Source: Gammaproteobacteria bacterium UBA7803
Lineage (GTDB): Bacteria; Pseudomonadota; Gammaproteobacteria; Pseudomonadales; Azotimanducaceae
Assembly: GCA_002480525.1 (NCBI GenBank)
Contig: DLCH01000071.1
Span: 1-64,000 of the forward strand
Reading direction: 5' to 3'
Length of the DNA stretch: 64,000 bases
Numbering within the stretch: position 1 is the stretch's first letter; every line of letters begins with the position of its first letter. A program made the translations under genes and the position numbers. The notes under the pieces were generated by a model, which did no database searches, was not told the origin of the DNA, and saw nothing but the letters and a program-made list of their open reading frames with translations. Shown here in pieces: positions 1 to 9,725 of the stretch.

Positions 1-67
1 GCCACACTGAGGAACCGTGGCGACCCCAGTCCATCCAATCATGCACGTGATCCGTGCCGGCCATGCC

Positions 68-3001
68 ATGACTGTCGCAAGACCCATCCGCGCGGCCCTG
101 CTGACCCTGCTGCTGACCGGCTGCGGGGGCGGCGGTGGCGGCGGCTCGTCGCCCCCTCCCCAGCCGCCGGCGCCGCCGCCACCGCCGCCGGCCAACGAGG
201 CGCCGCGGGCGAGCTTCACGGTGCTGAACGGCGACGGTCTGGCGCCACTGACGGTGACCTTCGACGCCGGCACCTCCACCGACACCGACGGCAGCATCGT
301 CCGCTACGACTGGGACTTCGGCGACGGCGGCCCCACGGCGTCCGGGGAGACTGTCACCCGCACCTTCGAGGACACCGGCTTCTTCACCGTCACCCTGGAG
401 ATCGCCGACGACGACGGCGCCACCGACAGCACCAGCCGCTCGGTGCGCGCCCGGGGCGCCACGGTGTCCGGGGTGATCCGCATCGGCGCCGGCAGCGCCG
501 TGGACAGCGACGTCAACGACCGGTTCACCACGCCCACCGGCAACGACGACTTCGCCAGCGCGCAGAACCTGGGGGCGCCGCCGATCCGCCTCGGCGGCTT
601 CGTCAACCTGCCCGGCACCGGCTCCGACGAGGGCAACTTCGCCGGCCCCGGGGACCCGGACGACTACTACTTCGTCGACCTGGCCGGCGGCGAGACCATC
701 GTGCTGTCCATCGCCGAGCCCGGCGCGGACCTGGACCTGGAGCTGTACTCCGACGACCCGACGCCGGTGCTGGTCGACGCCTCGGTGTCGCCCGACCCCG
801 CCTCGGACCTGACCGAGGACGTCCAGGCGCCGGCAGAAGCCGGGGGTTACTTCGTGCGGGTGTTCGCCGTGGACGGCCCCAGCAACGAGGCCGGTGCCAG
901 CAACTACGTGCTGAGCATCGGCGACGGCGGTGCCCTGGCCCTCGGCCAGCGCCGGGCCAAGCGCCTGACCGACCCGATCGTGCCCGGCGAGCTGCTGCTC
1001 GCCACCACCGCCGGAGCCCCCGTGGACCGCTATCGCCTCCAGCGTCCGGCGGGCGCGCGGGATTTCCGGCTGGCGTCCGCCCGGCTGGATCAGCCCGCCG
1101 CCCCGGCGGTCACCCTGCCCGCCCTGGACCTGCCGCCCGGCGCCCGGGTATCCCCGGCGGCCGCCGCGCGCTACGCGACCCTGCTGGCCGCCCGGGCCGC
1201 CCGCCGGGCCCCGGAGGTCGCCCACGCCGAGGTGAACGTGCTGCGCCGGCCGCTGCGGGTGCCGAACGACGAGTTCTACGACCTGCAGTGGCACTACCAG
1301 GCCATCGGCCTGGAGCAGGCCTGGGACCTGACCACGGGGCTCGAGCCCGGCAACCCCGAGGTGGTGGTCGCCGTGGTGGACACCGGCGTGCTGCTGAACC
1401 ATCCGGACCTGGACGACCAGCTCCTGCGCGCCGGCGGCCAGGTGGTCGGCTTCGACTTCATCGAGGACCCGGCCCGGGCCAACGACGGCGACGGCATCGA
1501 CCCGAACCCGGACGACCCGGGCGACGAAGGCCGCGGGCCGGACGACGGCAGCTTTCACGGCACCCACGTGGCCGGCACGGTGGCCGCCGAGAGCGACAAC
1601 CTGTTCGGCGTCGCCGGCGTGTCCTGGCAGGCGAAGCTGATGCCCCTGCGGGCGCTGGGCATCGACGGCGGCACCACCTTCGACGTGCTCCAGGCGGTAC
1701 GCTATGCCTCTGGCCTCAGCAACGTCTCCGGCACCGTGCCCCCGGTGCGGGCCGACATCGTCAACCTGAGCCTCGGCAGCGACTTCTACTCCGAGGCCGA
1801 GCAGGCCGCCCTCAACGAGGTGCGCGCCGCGGGCGTGTTCCTGGTGGCCAGCGCCGGCAACGACGCCAGCACGGTGCCGAGCTATCCCGCGTCCTATGAT
1901 GGCGTGGTGTCGGTGAGCGCCTCGACGATCACCGGCGATCTGGCGCCGTACTCCAATTTCGGCCCGCTGGTGGACGTCGCCGCGCCCGGCGGAGACGGGT
2001 CCACCGACCTGGACGTGAACGGCCAGCCGGATGCGGTGGTGAGCACCATCGGCCAGGGCGAAGCGCCGGACGTGACGTTCGGCTACGCGCTGCTGCAGGG
2101 CACCTCAATGGCCGCCCCCCACGTCTCCGGCGTCATCGCCCTGATGAAGGCGGTGAACCCCGGCCTGACGCCGGCCCAGTTCGACGCCCTGCTGCAGTCC
2201 GGCGACCTGACCGTGGACGCCGGCGCAGCGGGCCGCGACGATCAGTTCGGCTGGGGCATCATCGACGCCACCCGGGCGGTCCAGGCCGCCATCGACGCCG
2301 CCGGCGGCAGCCTCGGCGCGGTGCTGTCGGTGTCGACGGGCACGCTCAGCTTCCAGGCCTTCACCCAGTCGCTGCTGTTCAGCGTCGGCAATCTCGGCGA
2401 CGAGCCGGTGTCGGTGAGCGTGAGCGACGACGCGCCCTGGCTCGGCGTCACGCCGGTGGACGTGGATGCGGACGGCCTCGGCCAGTACCAGGTCACCGTC
2501 GACCGGAGCGGCCTGGCGGACGGCAACTACGCCGGGACGGTCACCATCACGCCGGACGACCCCGCCGTGTCCGCCCGGTCGGTCAGCGTGGCCATGCGGG
2601 TCACCAGCGCCGACGTGAACGCCGACGCCGGCCAGCACTACGTGATCCTGGTGCCCCCCGACGCCGAGGAATCGGCGGTGGCGATCGGCGTCAACGCGGT
2701 GGACGGCCAGTACACGTTCCAGCTCACCGACGTGGCGCCGGGCGACTACCGGCTGTTCGCCGGCACCGACCACGACGACGACAACTTCATCTGCGACGGC
2801 GGCGAGGCCTGCGGCGCGTTTCCCAGCCTGTCGAGCCCGGCGGTGCTGCGCATCGACGCCCGGGAGCAGCCCAGCGTGACGGATCAGTCGTTCAGCTCGG
2901 AGTTCCGCACCACGGTCACCACCACGTCGGCCGGCGCGGACGCGGGCGCCACCGGCGTGCCCGGCCTGAAGCTCAACCGACCGGAGAGACCCCAGCCATG
3001 A
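68..3001 (+). CDS. Secreted subtilisin-like (S8) serine protease lipoprotein with PKD and PPC domains
   Basis: 977 aa if the ATG at 68 is used; a GTG at 17 would add 17 residues ahead of the signal peptide, so 68 is preferred. The lipobox (LLTGC) is followed by a poly-Gly and poly-Pro tether, suggesting an outer-membrane-anchored protein. Next come a PKD domain (around residues 50-130), a pre-peptidase PPC-like domain (around 170-290, with DDYYFVDL) and the S8 catalytic domain. The catalytic triad is visible as Asp438 (VVDTG), His500 (HGTHVAG) and Ser680 (GTSMAAPH). A C-terminal beta-rich region follows. It probably degrades extracellular proteins. The stop overlaps the start of the next gene (ATGA), so the two are co-transcribed. 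Family is certain; substrate is unknown. Confidence 0.93.
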   Translation: MTVARPIRAALLTLLLTGCGGGGGGGSSPPPQPPAPPPPPPANEAPRASFTVLNGDGLAPLTVTFDAGTSTDTDGSIVRYDWDFGDGGPTASGETVTRTFEDTGFFTVTLEIADDDGATDSTSRSVRARGATVSGVIRIGAGSAVDSDVNDRFTTPTGNDDFASAQNLGAPPIRLGGFVNLPGTGSDEGNFAGPGDPDDYYFVDLAGGETIVLSIAEPGADLDLELYSDDPTPVLVDASVSPDPASDLTEDVQAPAEAGGYFVRVFAVDGPSNEAGASNYVLSIGDGGALALGQRRAKRLTDPIVPGELLLATTAGAPVDRYRLQRPAGARDFRLASARLDQPAAPAVTLPALDLPPGARVSPAAAARYATLLAARAARRAPEVAHAEVNVLRRPLRVPNDEFYDLQWHYQAIGLEQAWDLTTGLEPGNPEVVVAVVDTGVLLNHPDLDDQLLRAGGQVVGFDFIEDPARANDGDGIDPNPDDPGDEGRGPDDGSFHGTHVAGTVAAESDNLFGVAGVSWQAKLMPLRALGIDGGTTFDVLQAVRYASGLSNVSGTVPPVRADIVNLSLGSDFYSEAEQAALNEVRAAGVFLVASAGNDASTVPSYPASYDGVVSVSASTITGDLAPYSNFGPLVDVAAPGGDGSTDLDVNGQPDAVVSTIGQGEAPDVTFGYALLQGTSMAAPHVSGVIALMKAVNPGLTPAQFDALLQSGDLTVDAGAAGRDDQFGWGIIDATRAVQAAIDAAGGSLGAVLSVSTGTLSFQAFTQSLLFSVGNLGDEPVSVSVSDDAPWLGVTPVDVDADGLGQYQVTVDRSGLADGNYAGTVTITPDDPAVSARSVSVAMRVTSADVNADAGQHYVILVPPDAEESAVAIGVNAVDGQYTFQLTDVAPGDYRLFAGTDHDDDNFICDGGEACGAFPSLSSPAVLRIDAREQPSVTDQSFSSEFRTTVTTTSAGADAGATGVPGLKLNRPERPQP

Positions 3002-3477
3002 TCCGCATCCGTTTCCTCGCCGCCGGCGCCGCGCTGCTCGGCAGCCTGGCAGGCTGCGCCGGCGGCACCCGCCTGGACGCGAGCACGCTGCTGGCCTACG
3101 ACCAGTGCCAGGGCGTCGACACCGGGCTCACCCGGGTCGACTATCCGGACGTGGCCGGCATGCGCGGCAGCACCCTGCTGGATCTGTCGCGCAGCGACGA
3201 GCCCGCCGACGACGCCGGGGCCGACAGCCCGGCGCTGCTGATCGCCATCTCCCGGGGCCGGCAGCCCACCCCGGGGTACGGCCTGTCCCTGGTGGAGGCG
3301 CGCCGCTTCGGCAACCGCGCCGTGATCGAAGTGCGCTGGCGGACGCCGGAATCCGGCGCCGTGCTGGCACAGGTGATGACCCACCCGTGCCTGGTGGTGG
3401 GCCTGCCCGAGCAGGGGCTGGAGCGGGTCGAGGCGGTGGATCAGGCCGGCGACAGCCTGGGCACCCTCGATCTCTGA
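2998..3477 (+). CDS. Small putative lipoprotein, unknown function
   Basis: 159 aa. A short N-terminal hydrophobic stretch ends in a lipobox-like LAGC at about residue 19, so this is probably a lipoprotein. The rest is a small globular domain with two further cysteines (DQCQG near residue 40, HPC near residue 128) that could form a disulfide. I do not recognise the family. Its ATG overlaps the stop of the S8 protease by four bases, so it is translationally coupled and may assist that protease (for example as an inhibitor or maturation factor); that role is inference from position only. Confidence 0.75.
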   Translation: MIRIRFLAAGAALLGSLAGCAGGTRLDASTLLAYDQCQGVDTGLTRVDYPDVAGMRGSTLLDLSRSDEPADDAGADSPALLIAISRGRQPTPGYGLSLVEARRFGNRAVIEVRWRTPESGAVLAQVMTHPCLVVGLPEQGLERVEAVDQAGDSLGTLDL

Positions 3478-3496
3478 CGGCCCGGGTCCGCCCGGC

Positions 3497-4531
3497 TCAG
3501 CCGCCGAGCAGATCCAGCGCCGCCCGGGCCCGCTCGTGCACGCTGTTCTTGTAGGCGTCCAGGTCCATGTCGCGGTTCTCGCCCATGGCACCGACCAGAT
3601 AGCGCTTGTAGACACCCTGACCGATGGCGGCGAGGCGCCAGTGAGAGAACGCCCGATAGTAATCGATGCCCGACAGGTCCCGCCCCGTGGCCGCCTCGTA
3701 GCGGGCGCACAGCGCGTCCCGGTCCGGGAAGCCGCCGGCGGCGGTGGGGGCCAGGTCGTCCGCGGCCTCGCCGGGCTGGGTCCAGGAATTCAGCAGGTAG
3801 CCGACGTCGGCCAGGGGATCGCCCAGGGTGCACAGCTCCCAGTCCAGCACCGCCCGGATCACGCCGCGGTCCGGGTCGTCCGCCGCCGGGCCGACGATCA
3901 TGTTGCCGAGCCGGTAGTCGCCGTGGACGATGGTGGCGCCGATCTGCTCCGGCATGCGGTCCTCCAGGCGCCGGGCGGTCTCCTCCATCTCGGGAATCTC
4001 GTGGGTCTTGGTGGCTTCCCACTGGCGGTTCCAGCGCTTGATCTGGCGGGCCAGGTAGGCCTCCTTGCGGCCCAGCTCGCCGAGGCCGACCGCATCGGGA
4101 TCGATGCCGTGCAGCCGGGCCAGCACGTCGATCACGTCCTCGCCCAGGCTGTGGCGCTGGGCTTCGCTGAGCTTGCCCGCCGTGTCGGCGTCGTGGGCGA
4201 CCAGGCCGTCGACGAAACCCATCACGTAGAACGGCGCGCCGTTCACTTCCGGGTCCTCGCACAGCCCGTGGGTCGGCGCCACCGGCACCGCGCTGCCCTG
4301 CAGGGCCGAGACGATGCGGTGCTCCCGGCCCATGTCGTGGGCGCTCTCCAGCACGTGCCCGAGGGGCGGGCGGCGCAGCACGTAGGACGCGCCGGCGGCG
4401 TCGCTGCAGCGGTAGGTCAGGTTCGAATGGCCCCCGGCGATCAGCGAGAAGGTGAGCGGCGGCTTCAGTCCGGGAATCCGCTCGGCCAGCCACGCCGTCA
4501 CCGCCGTCTCGTTGATGCCTTCCACCGTCAT
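3497..4531 (-). CDS. APH-fold phosphotransferase (ACAD10/11 kinase-like)
   Basis: 344 aa, with a good Shine-Dalgarno (GGAGAGGG) before the ATG. Aminoglycoside-phosphotransferase fold: nucleotide-binding loop LIAGGHSNLTYR (around 30-41), catalytic loop HGDYRLGN (203-210) and metal-binding DWE plus GDPLAD (230-240). In gammaproteobacteria this subfamily usually lies among fatty-acid genes and resembles the kinase domain of ACAD10/11, which phosphorylates hydroxyacyl-CoA intermediates. Two acyl-CoA dehydrogenases lie 13 kb downstream, which fits that role better than antibiotic resistance. Substrate not determined. Confidence 0.85.
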   Translation of the reverse strand: MTVEGINETAVTAWLAERIPGLKPPLTFSLIAGGHSNLTYRCSDAAGASYVLRRPPLGHVLESAHDMGREHRIVSALQGSAVPVAPTHGLCEDPEVNGAPFYVMGFVDGLVAHDADTAGKLSEAQRHSLGEDVIDVLARLHGIDPDAVGLGELGRKEAYLARQIKRWNRQWEATKTHEIPEMEETARRLEDRMPEQIGATIVHGDYRLGNMIVGPAADDPDRGVIRAVLDWELCTLGDPLADVGYLLNSWTQPGEAADDLAPTAAGGFPDRDALCARYEAATGRDLSGIDYYRAFSHWRLAAIGQGVYKRYLVGAMGENRDMDLDAYKNSVHERARAALDLLGG

Positions 4532-4603
4532 CGACCCTCTCCTTGAAACGCGTTATTGCTGCGACGCCAGACTCTACCCAATCCTTTTGAGTTTTCACAT
4601 GAG

Positions 4604-6307
4604 ATGGTTTTTCATCGCGCCGTGACCCGCCCGACCCGAATCACCGCCGCGCTGCTGCTGGCCCTGCTGCTCGGCGCCTGCGCCGGCCTGCCGCCGGGGG
4701 TCACGCCCGCGCCGCGTGACGCCGACGGCGCCGGCACCCTGACGCTGCCTTCCGGACGGGAGGTCGCGGTGCTGCCGGAGGACCTCGAGTACACCGGCAG
4801 CGCCCGATTCGTCTGGCCCGACGGCCGCACCTACGACGGCGAGTGGGTGGCCGGCCAGCCCCACGGCGAGGGCGTCGAGACCCGGCCGGACGGCGCCCGC
4901 TACCAGGGCGCCTGGCGGGACGGGCGATACCACGGCCACGGCACCGAGCGGACGCCGGACGGCCAGCGCTACGTCGGCGATTTCGTCGAGGGCGTGCGCC
5001 AGGGCAGCGGCGTCATGACGGGGCCCGAAGGCACCTACCGGGGCGGCTGGGCCAACGATCTGCCCCACGGCTCGGGCACCTTCGAGGGCAGCGACGGCAC
5101 GGTCTACGAGGGCGGCTGGCGTCAGGGCCAGCGCTACGGCTACGGCCGCTACACCATGGCCGACGGCACCGTGTACGACGGGGAGTGGGCGGCGGACCGG
5201 CCGAACGGCTTCGGCCGGCTGGAAAGCCCGGAGGGCGCGGCCTACGAAGGCGAGTGGCAGCAGGGCCAGCGCCATGGCTACGGCCGTGCCGAGGGCCCGC
5301 CCGGGCTGGTCTACGAGGGCACCTGGCGCCACGACGAGCGCCAGGGCTACGGCATCGAGCACCGTCCGGACGGCAGCAGCTACGAGGGCGACTGGCAGCA
5401 GGACCTGCGCCACGGCCAGGGCCGCGAGGACCGTCCCGACGGGGCCTTTCACGAGGGGGCCTGGGAATTCAACCAGGCGCTCGGTCCGGGGCGCCGCCGG
5501 GCGGCCACCGGCATCGAGATCAGCGGCATGTGGAACGACGACTCGGTGTCCACCGGCCTGCTGACCCTGCCGACCGGCCTGGAGTACGCGGGCCCCCTGT
5601 TCAGCGACGGCAACCGCAAGGCGTCGCCGCGGCTCGCCGCCTGGCTGGAGGGCGCCGCCGGGCGCGGCGACCCCTACGCCCAGCTCATGCTCGGCACGCT
5701 CTACCTGGATTTCGACACGCCGCCGCCGGACCTGGGCGCCGCCCGGCGCTGGCTCGGCCACGCCGCCGAGGCCGGTATCGCCGAGGCCCAGTACCGCCTG
5801 GCGCTGACCTTCGAGGGCGAGAACCCGCCGCGGGTGGTGGAACTGCTGGCGGAAGCCGCCCGGCAGAACCATCCCGGCGCCAACGAGACCCTCGGGGAGT
5901 ACTACGACGCCGGCATCACCGTGCCGCCGAACCCGGAGCGCGCGATCGGCTACTACCAGCGCGCCGTTGCCGCCGGCAGCGTGCCGGCCCACAACAACCT
6001 GGCCTGGCTGCTGGCGACCACGCCCCGGGAGAGCCTGCGGAACGGCCCGCGGGCGGTGGAACTGATCCGGGGCATCGCGCGCTACACCGGAGCCTGGCAG
6101 TATCTCGACACCCTGGCGGCGGCCTGGGCCGCGGCCGGGGACTTCGAGCGCGCCGCCGCAGCCGCCGAGGACGCCCTGGCGGCGGCCGAGCGGCAGCTCG
6201 GCGGCGACTTCGGCCCCGAGCTCGACGGCCTGGAACGCCGGCTGGCGCGCTACCGCGAGGGCCTCGCCTGGATCGAGCCGCCGGCGGACGCCGGCCCCGG
6301 GCGGTAG
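4604..6307 (+). CDS. MORN-repeat and Sel1-repeat lipoprotein
   Basis: 567 aa from the ATG at 4604; an upstream TTG at 4556 would precede the signal sequence. Signal peptide with lipobox LLGAC. About ten consecutive MORN repeats follow (pattern YEGxWxxGxxxGxG, residues about 65-290), the last one or two degenerate. The C-terminal half is alpha-helical with Sel1/TPR-like repeats (for example AEAGIAEAQYRLA, AVAAGSVPAHNNLAWLL). Both repeat types are scaffolds for protein or membrane contacts, so it is probably an envelope scaffold. It diverges from the phosphotransferase gene, and the two promoters must lie within about 70 bp. Confidence 0.88.
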   Translation: MVFHRAVTRPTRITAALLLALLLGACAGLPPGVTPAPRDADGAGTLTLPSGREVAVLPEDLEYTGSARFVWPDGRTYDGEWVAGQPHGEGVETRPDGARYQGAWRDGRYHGHGTERTPDGQRYVGDFVEGVRQGSGVMTGPEGTYRGGWANDLPHGSGTFEGSDGTVYEGGWRQGQRYGYGRYTMADGTVYDGEWAADRPNGFGRLESPEGAAYEGEWQQGQRHGYGRAEGPPGLVYEGTWRHDERQGYGIEHRPDGSSYEGDWQQDLRHGQGREDRPDGAFHEGAWEFNQALGPGRRRAATGIEISGMWNDDSVSTGLLTLPTGLEYAGPLFSDGNRKASPRLAAWLEGAAGRGDPYAQLMLGTLYLDFDTPPPDLGAARRWLGHAAEAGIAEAQYRLALTFEGENPPRVVELLAEAARQNHPGANETLGEYYDAGITVPPNPERAIGYYQRAVAAGSVPAHNNLAWLLATTPRESLRNGPRAVELIRGIARYTGAWQYLDTLAAAWAAAGDFERAAAAAEDALAAAERQLGGDFGPELDGLERRLARYREGLAWIEPPADAGPGR

Positions 6308-6384
6308 CGGCCGCGCGCGCGACGATCACCAATCCGGCAGCCGCCCACCGGCGCGCTGCGGGCTGTTCCGACAACGGAGACAAC

Positions 6385-7695
6385 ATGAGCCGAGTCAACT
6401 GGCCGTTTCTGCGGACCGACAACCCCACCATCGTGCGCGCCGAGGGGGTGGAACTCGTCACCGCCGACGGCCGCCGGCTGCTGGACGCCGCGGGCGGTGC
6501 CATCGTCGCCAACATCGGCCATGGCCGGGAACGGGTCGCCGAGCGGGTCGCCGAGGTGACCCGCCAGTGCACCTACGTGGTGCCGCCGTGGATCACGCCG
6601 TCCCGTCAGGCGCTGGTGGAGACGCTGGGCCGGGACTGGCTGCCGCCGCGGCTCGGCCGGGTGCACATCACCTCCGGCGGCTCCGAGGCCGTGGAGGCGG
6701 CCATGAAGATCGCGCTGCAGTACCAGGCCGCCATCGGCGAGCCCGACCGGCGCAAGATCGTCGCCCGCAGCGTGTCCTATCACGGCACCACGGTGACCAC
6801 CACGGCGCTGTCCGGCCACCCGGCCCGCAAGCGCGGCCTGGAGCACGCCCTGGTCACCTACCCCCGGGTACCGACGCCCTACCCGCTGCGCTGCCCCCTC
6901 GGCCCCCATCATCCCGACGCGGGCCGCTACTACGTCGACGATCTGCGCGCGACCATCGAGCGCGAAGGGCCGGACACCATCGCCGCGCTCATCGCCGAGC
7001 CCATCACCGGCTCATCCGGCGGCGCCATCGTGCCCCCGGAAGACTACTGGCCGGCCGTGCGCCGGCTGTGCGACGAGTACGGGCTGCTGCTCATTCTCGA
7101 CGAGGTGATGACCGGCTTCGGCCGCACCGGCGAGCGCTTCGGCTACCAGCACTGGGACATCGAGCCGGACGTGCTGGTGGCCGGAAAGGGGCTCGCCGGC
7201 GGCTACGCGCCGATCGGCGGCGTGTACGCCACCGAGGCCATCGGCGACGCGCTCACCGAGGCGGGCATGGGCGTCATGTTCCACACCTTCGGCGCCCATC
7301 CCGCCGCCTGCGCCGCCGCCGCGGAGGTGCTCGAGATCATGACCGAGGAGGGCCTGGTGGCACGCGCCGCCGCCCAGGGCGCGCGGCTCAAGGCCGCCCT
7401 GGAGGATGCCTTCGCCGAGCACCCGCGGGTGGCCGAGGTGCGCGGCCGCGGGCTGCTGCTGGCGATCGAGGTGGTCCGCGACCGGGACACCCTGGAACCC
7501 TATGCGGAGGCCGACAACGTCTCCAACCGCATCGTCGGCGCCGCGCTGGAGCGGGGCGTGTTCTTCTACGGCGGCGGCACCGGCGCGGTGCGCGACATCG
7601 TCTGCATGGGGCCGCCGTTCGTCATCGACGACGGCCACATCGAAACCATGGTCCGGGTGCTCGCCGAGTCCGTCGACGCGGTCACCGGCGGCTGA
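6385..7695 (+). CDS. Class III PLP-dependent aminotransferase
   Basis: 436 aa. The ATG at 6385 follows an acceptable ribosome site (CGGAGA). Fold type I aminotransferase: SGGSEAVEAAMK cofactor-phosphate loop, LILDEVMTGFGRTG, and PLP lysine Lys268 in AGKGLAGG. Family members transfer amino groups from omega-amino acids, diamines or similar substrates to pyruvate or oxoglutarate; specificity cannot be read here. It is followed 7 bp later by the EI24-type membrane gene and then by a class I aminotransferase, which suggests an amino-acid metabolism operon. Confidence 0.9.
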   Translation: MSRVNWPFLRTDNPTIVRAEGVELVTADGRRLLDAAGGAIVANIGHGRERVAERVAEVTRQCTYVVPPWITPSRQALVETLGRDWLPPRLGRVHITSGGSEAVEAAMKIALQYQAAIGEPDRRKIVARSVSYHGTTVTTTALSGHPARKRGLEHALVTYPRVPTPYPLRCPLGPHHPDAGRYYVDDLRATIEREGPDTIAALIAEPITGSSGGAIVPPEDYWPAVRRLCDEYGLLLILDEVMTGFGRTGERFGYQHWDIEPDVLVAGKGLAGGYAPIGGVYATEAIGDALTEAGMGVMFHTFGAHPAACAAAAEVLEIMTEEGLVARAAAQGARLKAALEDAFAEHPRVAEVRGRGLLLAIEVVRDRDTLEPYAEADNVSNRIVGAALERGVFFYGGGTGAVRDIVCMGPPFVIDDGHIETMVRVLAESVDAVTGG

Positions 7696-7702
7696 GCGGG
7701 CG

Positions 7703-8425
7703 ATGGCGTTCGGCCTCGGCATCCAGGCGTTCGGCGACGGCTTCCGCACCGTCCGCTCGCCGGGCCTGCGCCGCTACACCTGGCTGCCCGCCCTGGTCAG
7801 CCTGGGCGTGGTCGCGGTGGGCCTGTGGGTGACCTTCGGCTACATGGACGCGCTGAGCGCCTGGCTGACCGACAGGCTGCCGGACTGGCTCGATTTCCTC
7901 GGCGCCGTGCTGACGCCGATCCTGTATCTGCTCGGGGTGCTGGTCGGCACCTGGCTGTTCGGGTTTCTCGCGGCGCTGATCGCCAGCCCGTTCCTCGGCG
8001 ACCTGTCCCTGGCCGTGGAACGGCGGCACGGCAGCGGTCCTGCCGCGCCCCCCGGGCTCCTCGCGGGGGCGGTCGGCGCCCTGGGCCGCGAGGGCCGCAA
8101 GCTGCTCTACCATCTGCCGCGGCTGCTCGGGGTGTTCGTGCTCACGCTGATTCCGCTGATCAACGCCGCCGCGCCGGTGCTGTGGTTCCTGTTCGGCGCG
8201 TGGACGCTGGCCGTACAGTTCGCCGACTATCCCCTGGAGAACCGCGGCCGGCCGTTCCGCGACACCCTGACCCTGCTGCGCGCCAACCGCGCGGCGGCGC
8301 TGGGGTTCGGCGCCTGCGCCACGCTGGCGCTGGCGGTGCCGCTGGTGAATTTTCTGCTGGTGCCGGTGGCCGTCGCCGGCGGCACCCTGCTCTGGCTGCG
8401 ACTCGACGCTCAGGAGAACCCATGA
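7703..8425 (+). CDS. EI24/CysZ-like integral membrane protein
   Basis: 240 aa with about four to five hydrophobic segments; the pattern of a large cytoplasmic loop and paired re-entrant-like helices (around residues 25-50, 70-100, 140-170, 200-230) matches the EI24 domain family, which includes the sulfate transporter CysZ. Function in this organism is unknown; CysZ activity is one possibility. It sits between two aminotransferase genes, 7 bp after the first and overlapping the second by ATGA, so it is part of the same transcript. Confidence 0.8.
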   Translation: MAFGLGIQAFGDGFRTVRSPGLRRYTWLPALVSLGVVAVGLWVTFGYMDALSAWLTDRLPDWLDFLGAVLTPILYLLGVLVGTWLFGFLAALIASPFLGDLSLAVERRHGSGPAAPPGLLAGAVGALGREGRKLLYHLPRLLGVFVLTLIPLINAAAPVLWFLFGAWTLAVQFADYPLENRGRPFRDTLTLLRANRAAALGFGACATLALAVPLVNFLLVPVAVAGGTLLWLRLDAQENP

Positions 8426-9627
8426 CCTCGCCCTTCGACCACGTCCCCCTGGCCCCGCGGGATCCCATCATCGGCGTCACCGAGGCCTTTCAGGCCGACG
8501 GCCGGCCCGACAAGGTGAACCTCGGCGTCGGCGTCTACTACGACAACGACGGGCGCGTGCCGCTGCTGGACTGCGTCGCCGAGGTCGAGCGCCGCCTGGC
8601 GGAGGCGGCGGGGCCCCGGGGGTACCTGCCGATCGACGGCATTCCCGACTTCCAGCGCTCGGTTCAGGAGCTGGTGTTCGGCGGCAACGCCGAGCCGGTG
8701 GACGCCGGCCGGGTGGCGACCGCCCAGGCCATCGGCGGCACCGGCGCGCTGCGCGCCGCGGCGGACTTCCTGGCCCGGTTCCACGGCGCCGCGGGGGTGT
8801 GGATCAGCCGTCCCACCTGGGAGAACCACCGGGCGATCTTCGAGGCCGCCGGCTTCGAGGTGCAGGAGTATCCGTACTACGACAAGGCCAGCCACGGCGT
8901 CGACTTCACCACCATGCGGGACTGCCTGGCCGGGCTCGAGCCCGGCTCGGTGGTGGTGCTGCACGTGTGCTGCCACAACCCCACCGGCGCCGACCTGACC
9001 CTGGACCAGTGGGACGAGGTGATCGAGCTGGTGCGCGATCGGGGCCTGCTGCCGGTGCTCGACATGGCCTATCAGGGCTTCGCCGCGGGACTCGACGAGG
9101 ACGCCGAGCCGGTGCGCCGGTTCGCCGCCCGCTGCGCGCCGCTGTTCGTCGCCAACTCGTTCTCCAAGAACTTCTCCCTGTACGGCGAACGGGTCGGCGG
9201 CCTGTCGGTGGTGGCCACCAGCGCCGACGAGGCGGACCGGGTGCGCAGCCAGCTCAAGCGCGTGATCCGGGCCAACTATTCCAGCCCCCAGACCCACGGC
9301 GCGCGCATCGTCGCGGAGGTGCTCGGCGACGCCGGTCTGCGCCGGCGCTGGGTCGCGGACCTGGCCGCCATGCGCGAGCGGGTGCGGGACATGCGCCGCA
9401 AGCTGGTCGAGGGCGTGGCGGCCGCCGCGCCCGAGGCGGACTTCGACTTCGTGCTCGCCCAGAACGGCATGTTCTCCTATTCCGGCCTCGACGCCGCCGC
9501 CGTCGCCCGGCTGCGCGAGGAGCACGGCATCTACGCGGTCGACTCCGGACGCATCTGCGTGGCCGCCCTGAACGACGGCAACGTCGGGCGCGTGGCGCGG
9601 GCCGTGGCCGGGCTGCTGCCTTCCTGA
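8422..9627 (+). CDS. Aspartate/aromatic amino acid aminotransferase (class I)
   Basis: 401 aa, the usual length of AspC/TyrB enzymes. Seen: N-terminal substrate loop VNLGVGVYYDNDG, the CHNPTGAD motif, and the Schiff-base lysine Lys249 in SNSFSKNFSLYGERVG. It transfers the amino group between aspartate or aromatic amino acids and 2-oxoglutarate. Start chosen because the ATG overlaps the preceding stop (ATGA). AspC and TyrB activities cannot be separated from sequence alone. Confidence 0.9.
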   Translation: MTSPFDHVPLAPRDPIIGVTEAFQADGRPDKVNLGVGVYYDNDGRVPLLDCVAEVERRLAEAAGPRGYLPIDGIPDFQRSVQELVFGGNAEPVDAGRVATAQAIGGTGALRAAADFLARFHGAAGVWISRPTWENHRAIFEAAGFEVQEYPYYDKASHGVDFTTMRDCLAGLEPGSVVVLHVCCHNPTGADLTLDQWDEVIELVRDRGLLPVLDMAYQGFAAGLDEDAEPVRRFAARCAPLFVANSFSKNFSLYGERVGGLSVVATSADEADRVRSQLKRVIRANYSSPQTHGARIVAEVLGDAGLRRRWVADLAAMRERVRDMRRKLVEGVAAAAPEADFDFVLAQNGMFSYSGLDAAAVARLREEHGIYAVDSGRICVAALNDGNVGRVARAVAGLLPS

Positions 9628-9725
9628 CGCGCGGGCCGTCGCCGCCGGTGCGGACCGGCGGCGTTTGACTCGGCATCCAGGCGGCGTAAAGTTCGGGGTC
9701 TCAAACGCCCGGGGAGTGCGTCGAC

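Noticed and set aside
3497..4531. Aminoglycoside-resistance gene
   Set aside because: The APH-fold motifs fit the ACAD10/11-like kinase group better; no resistance context.
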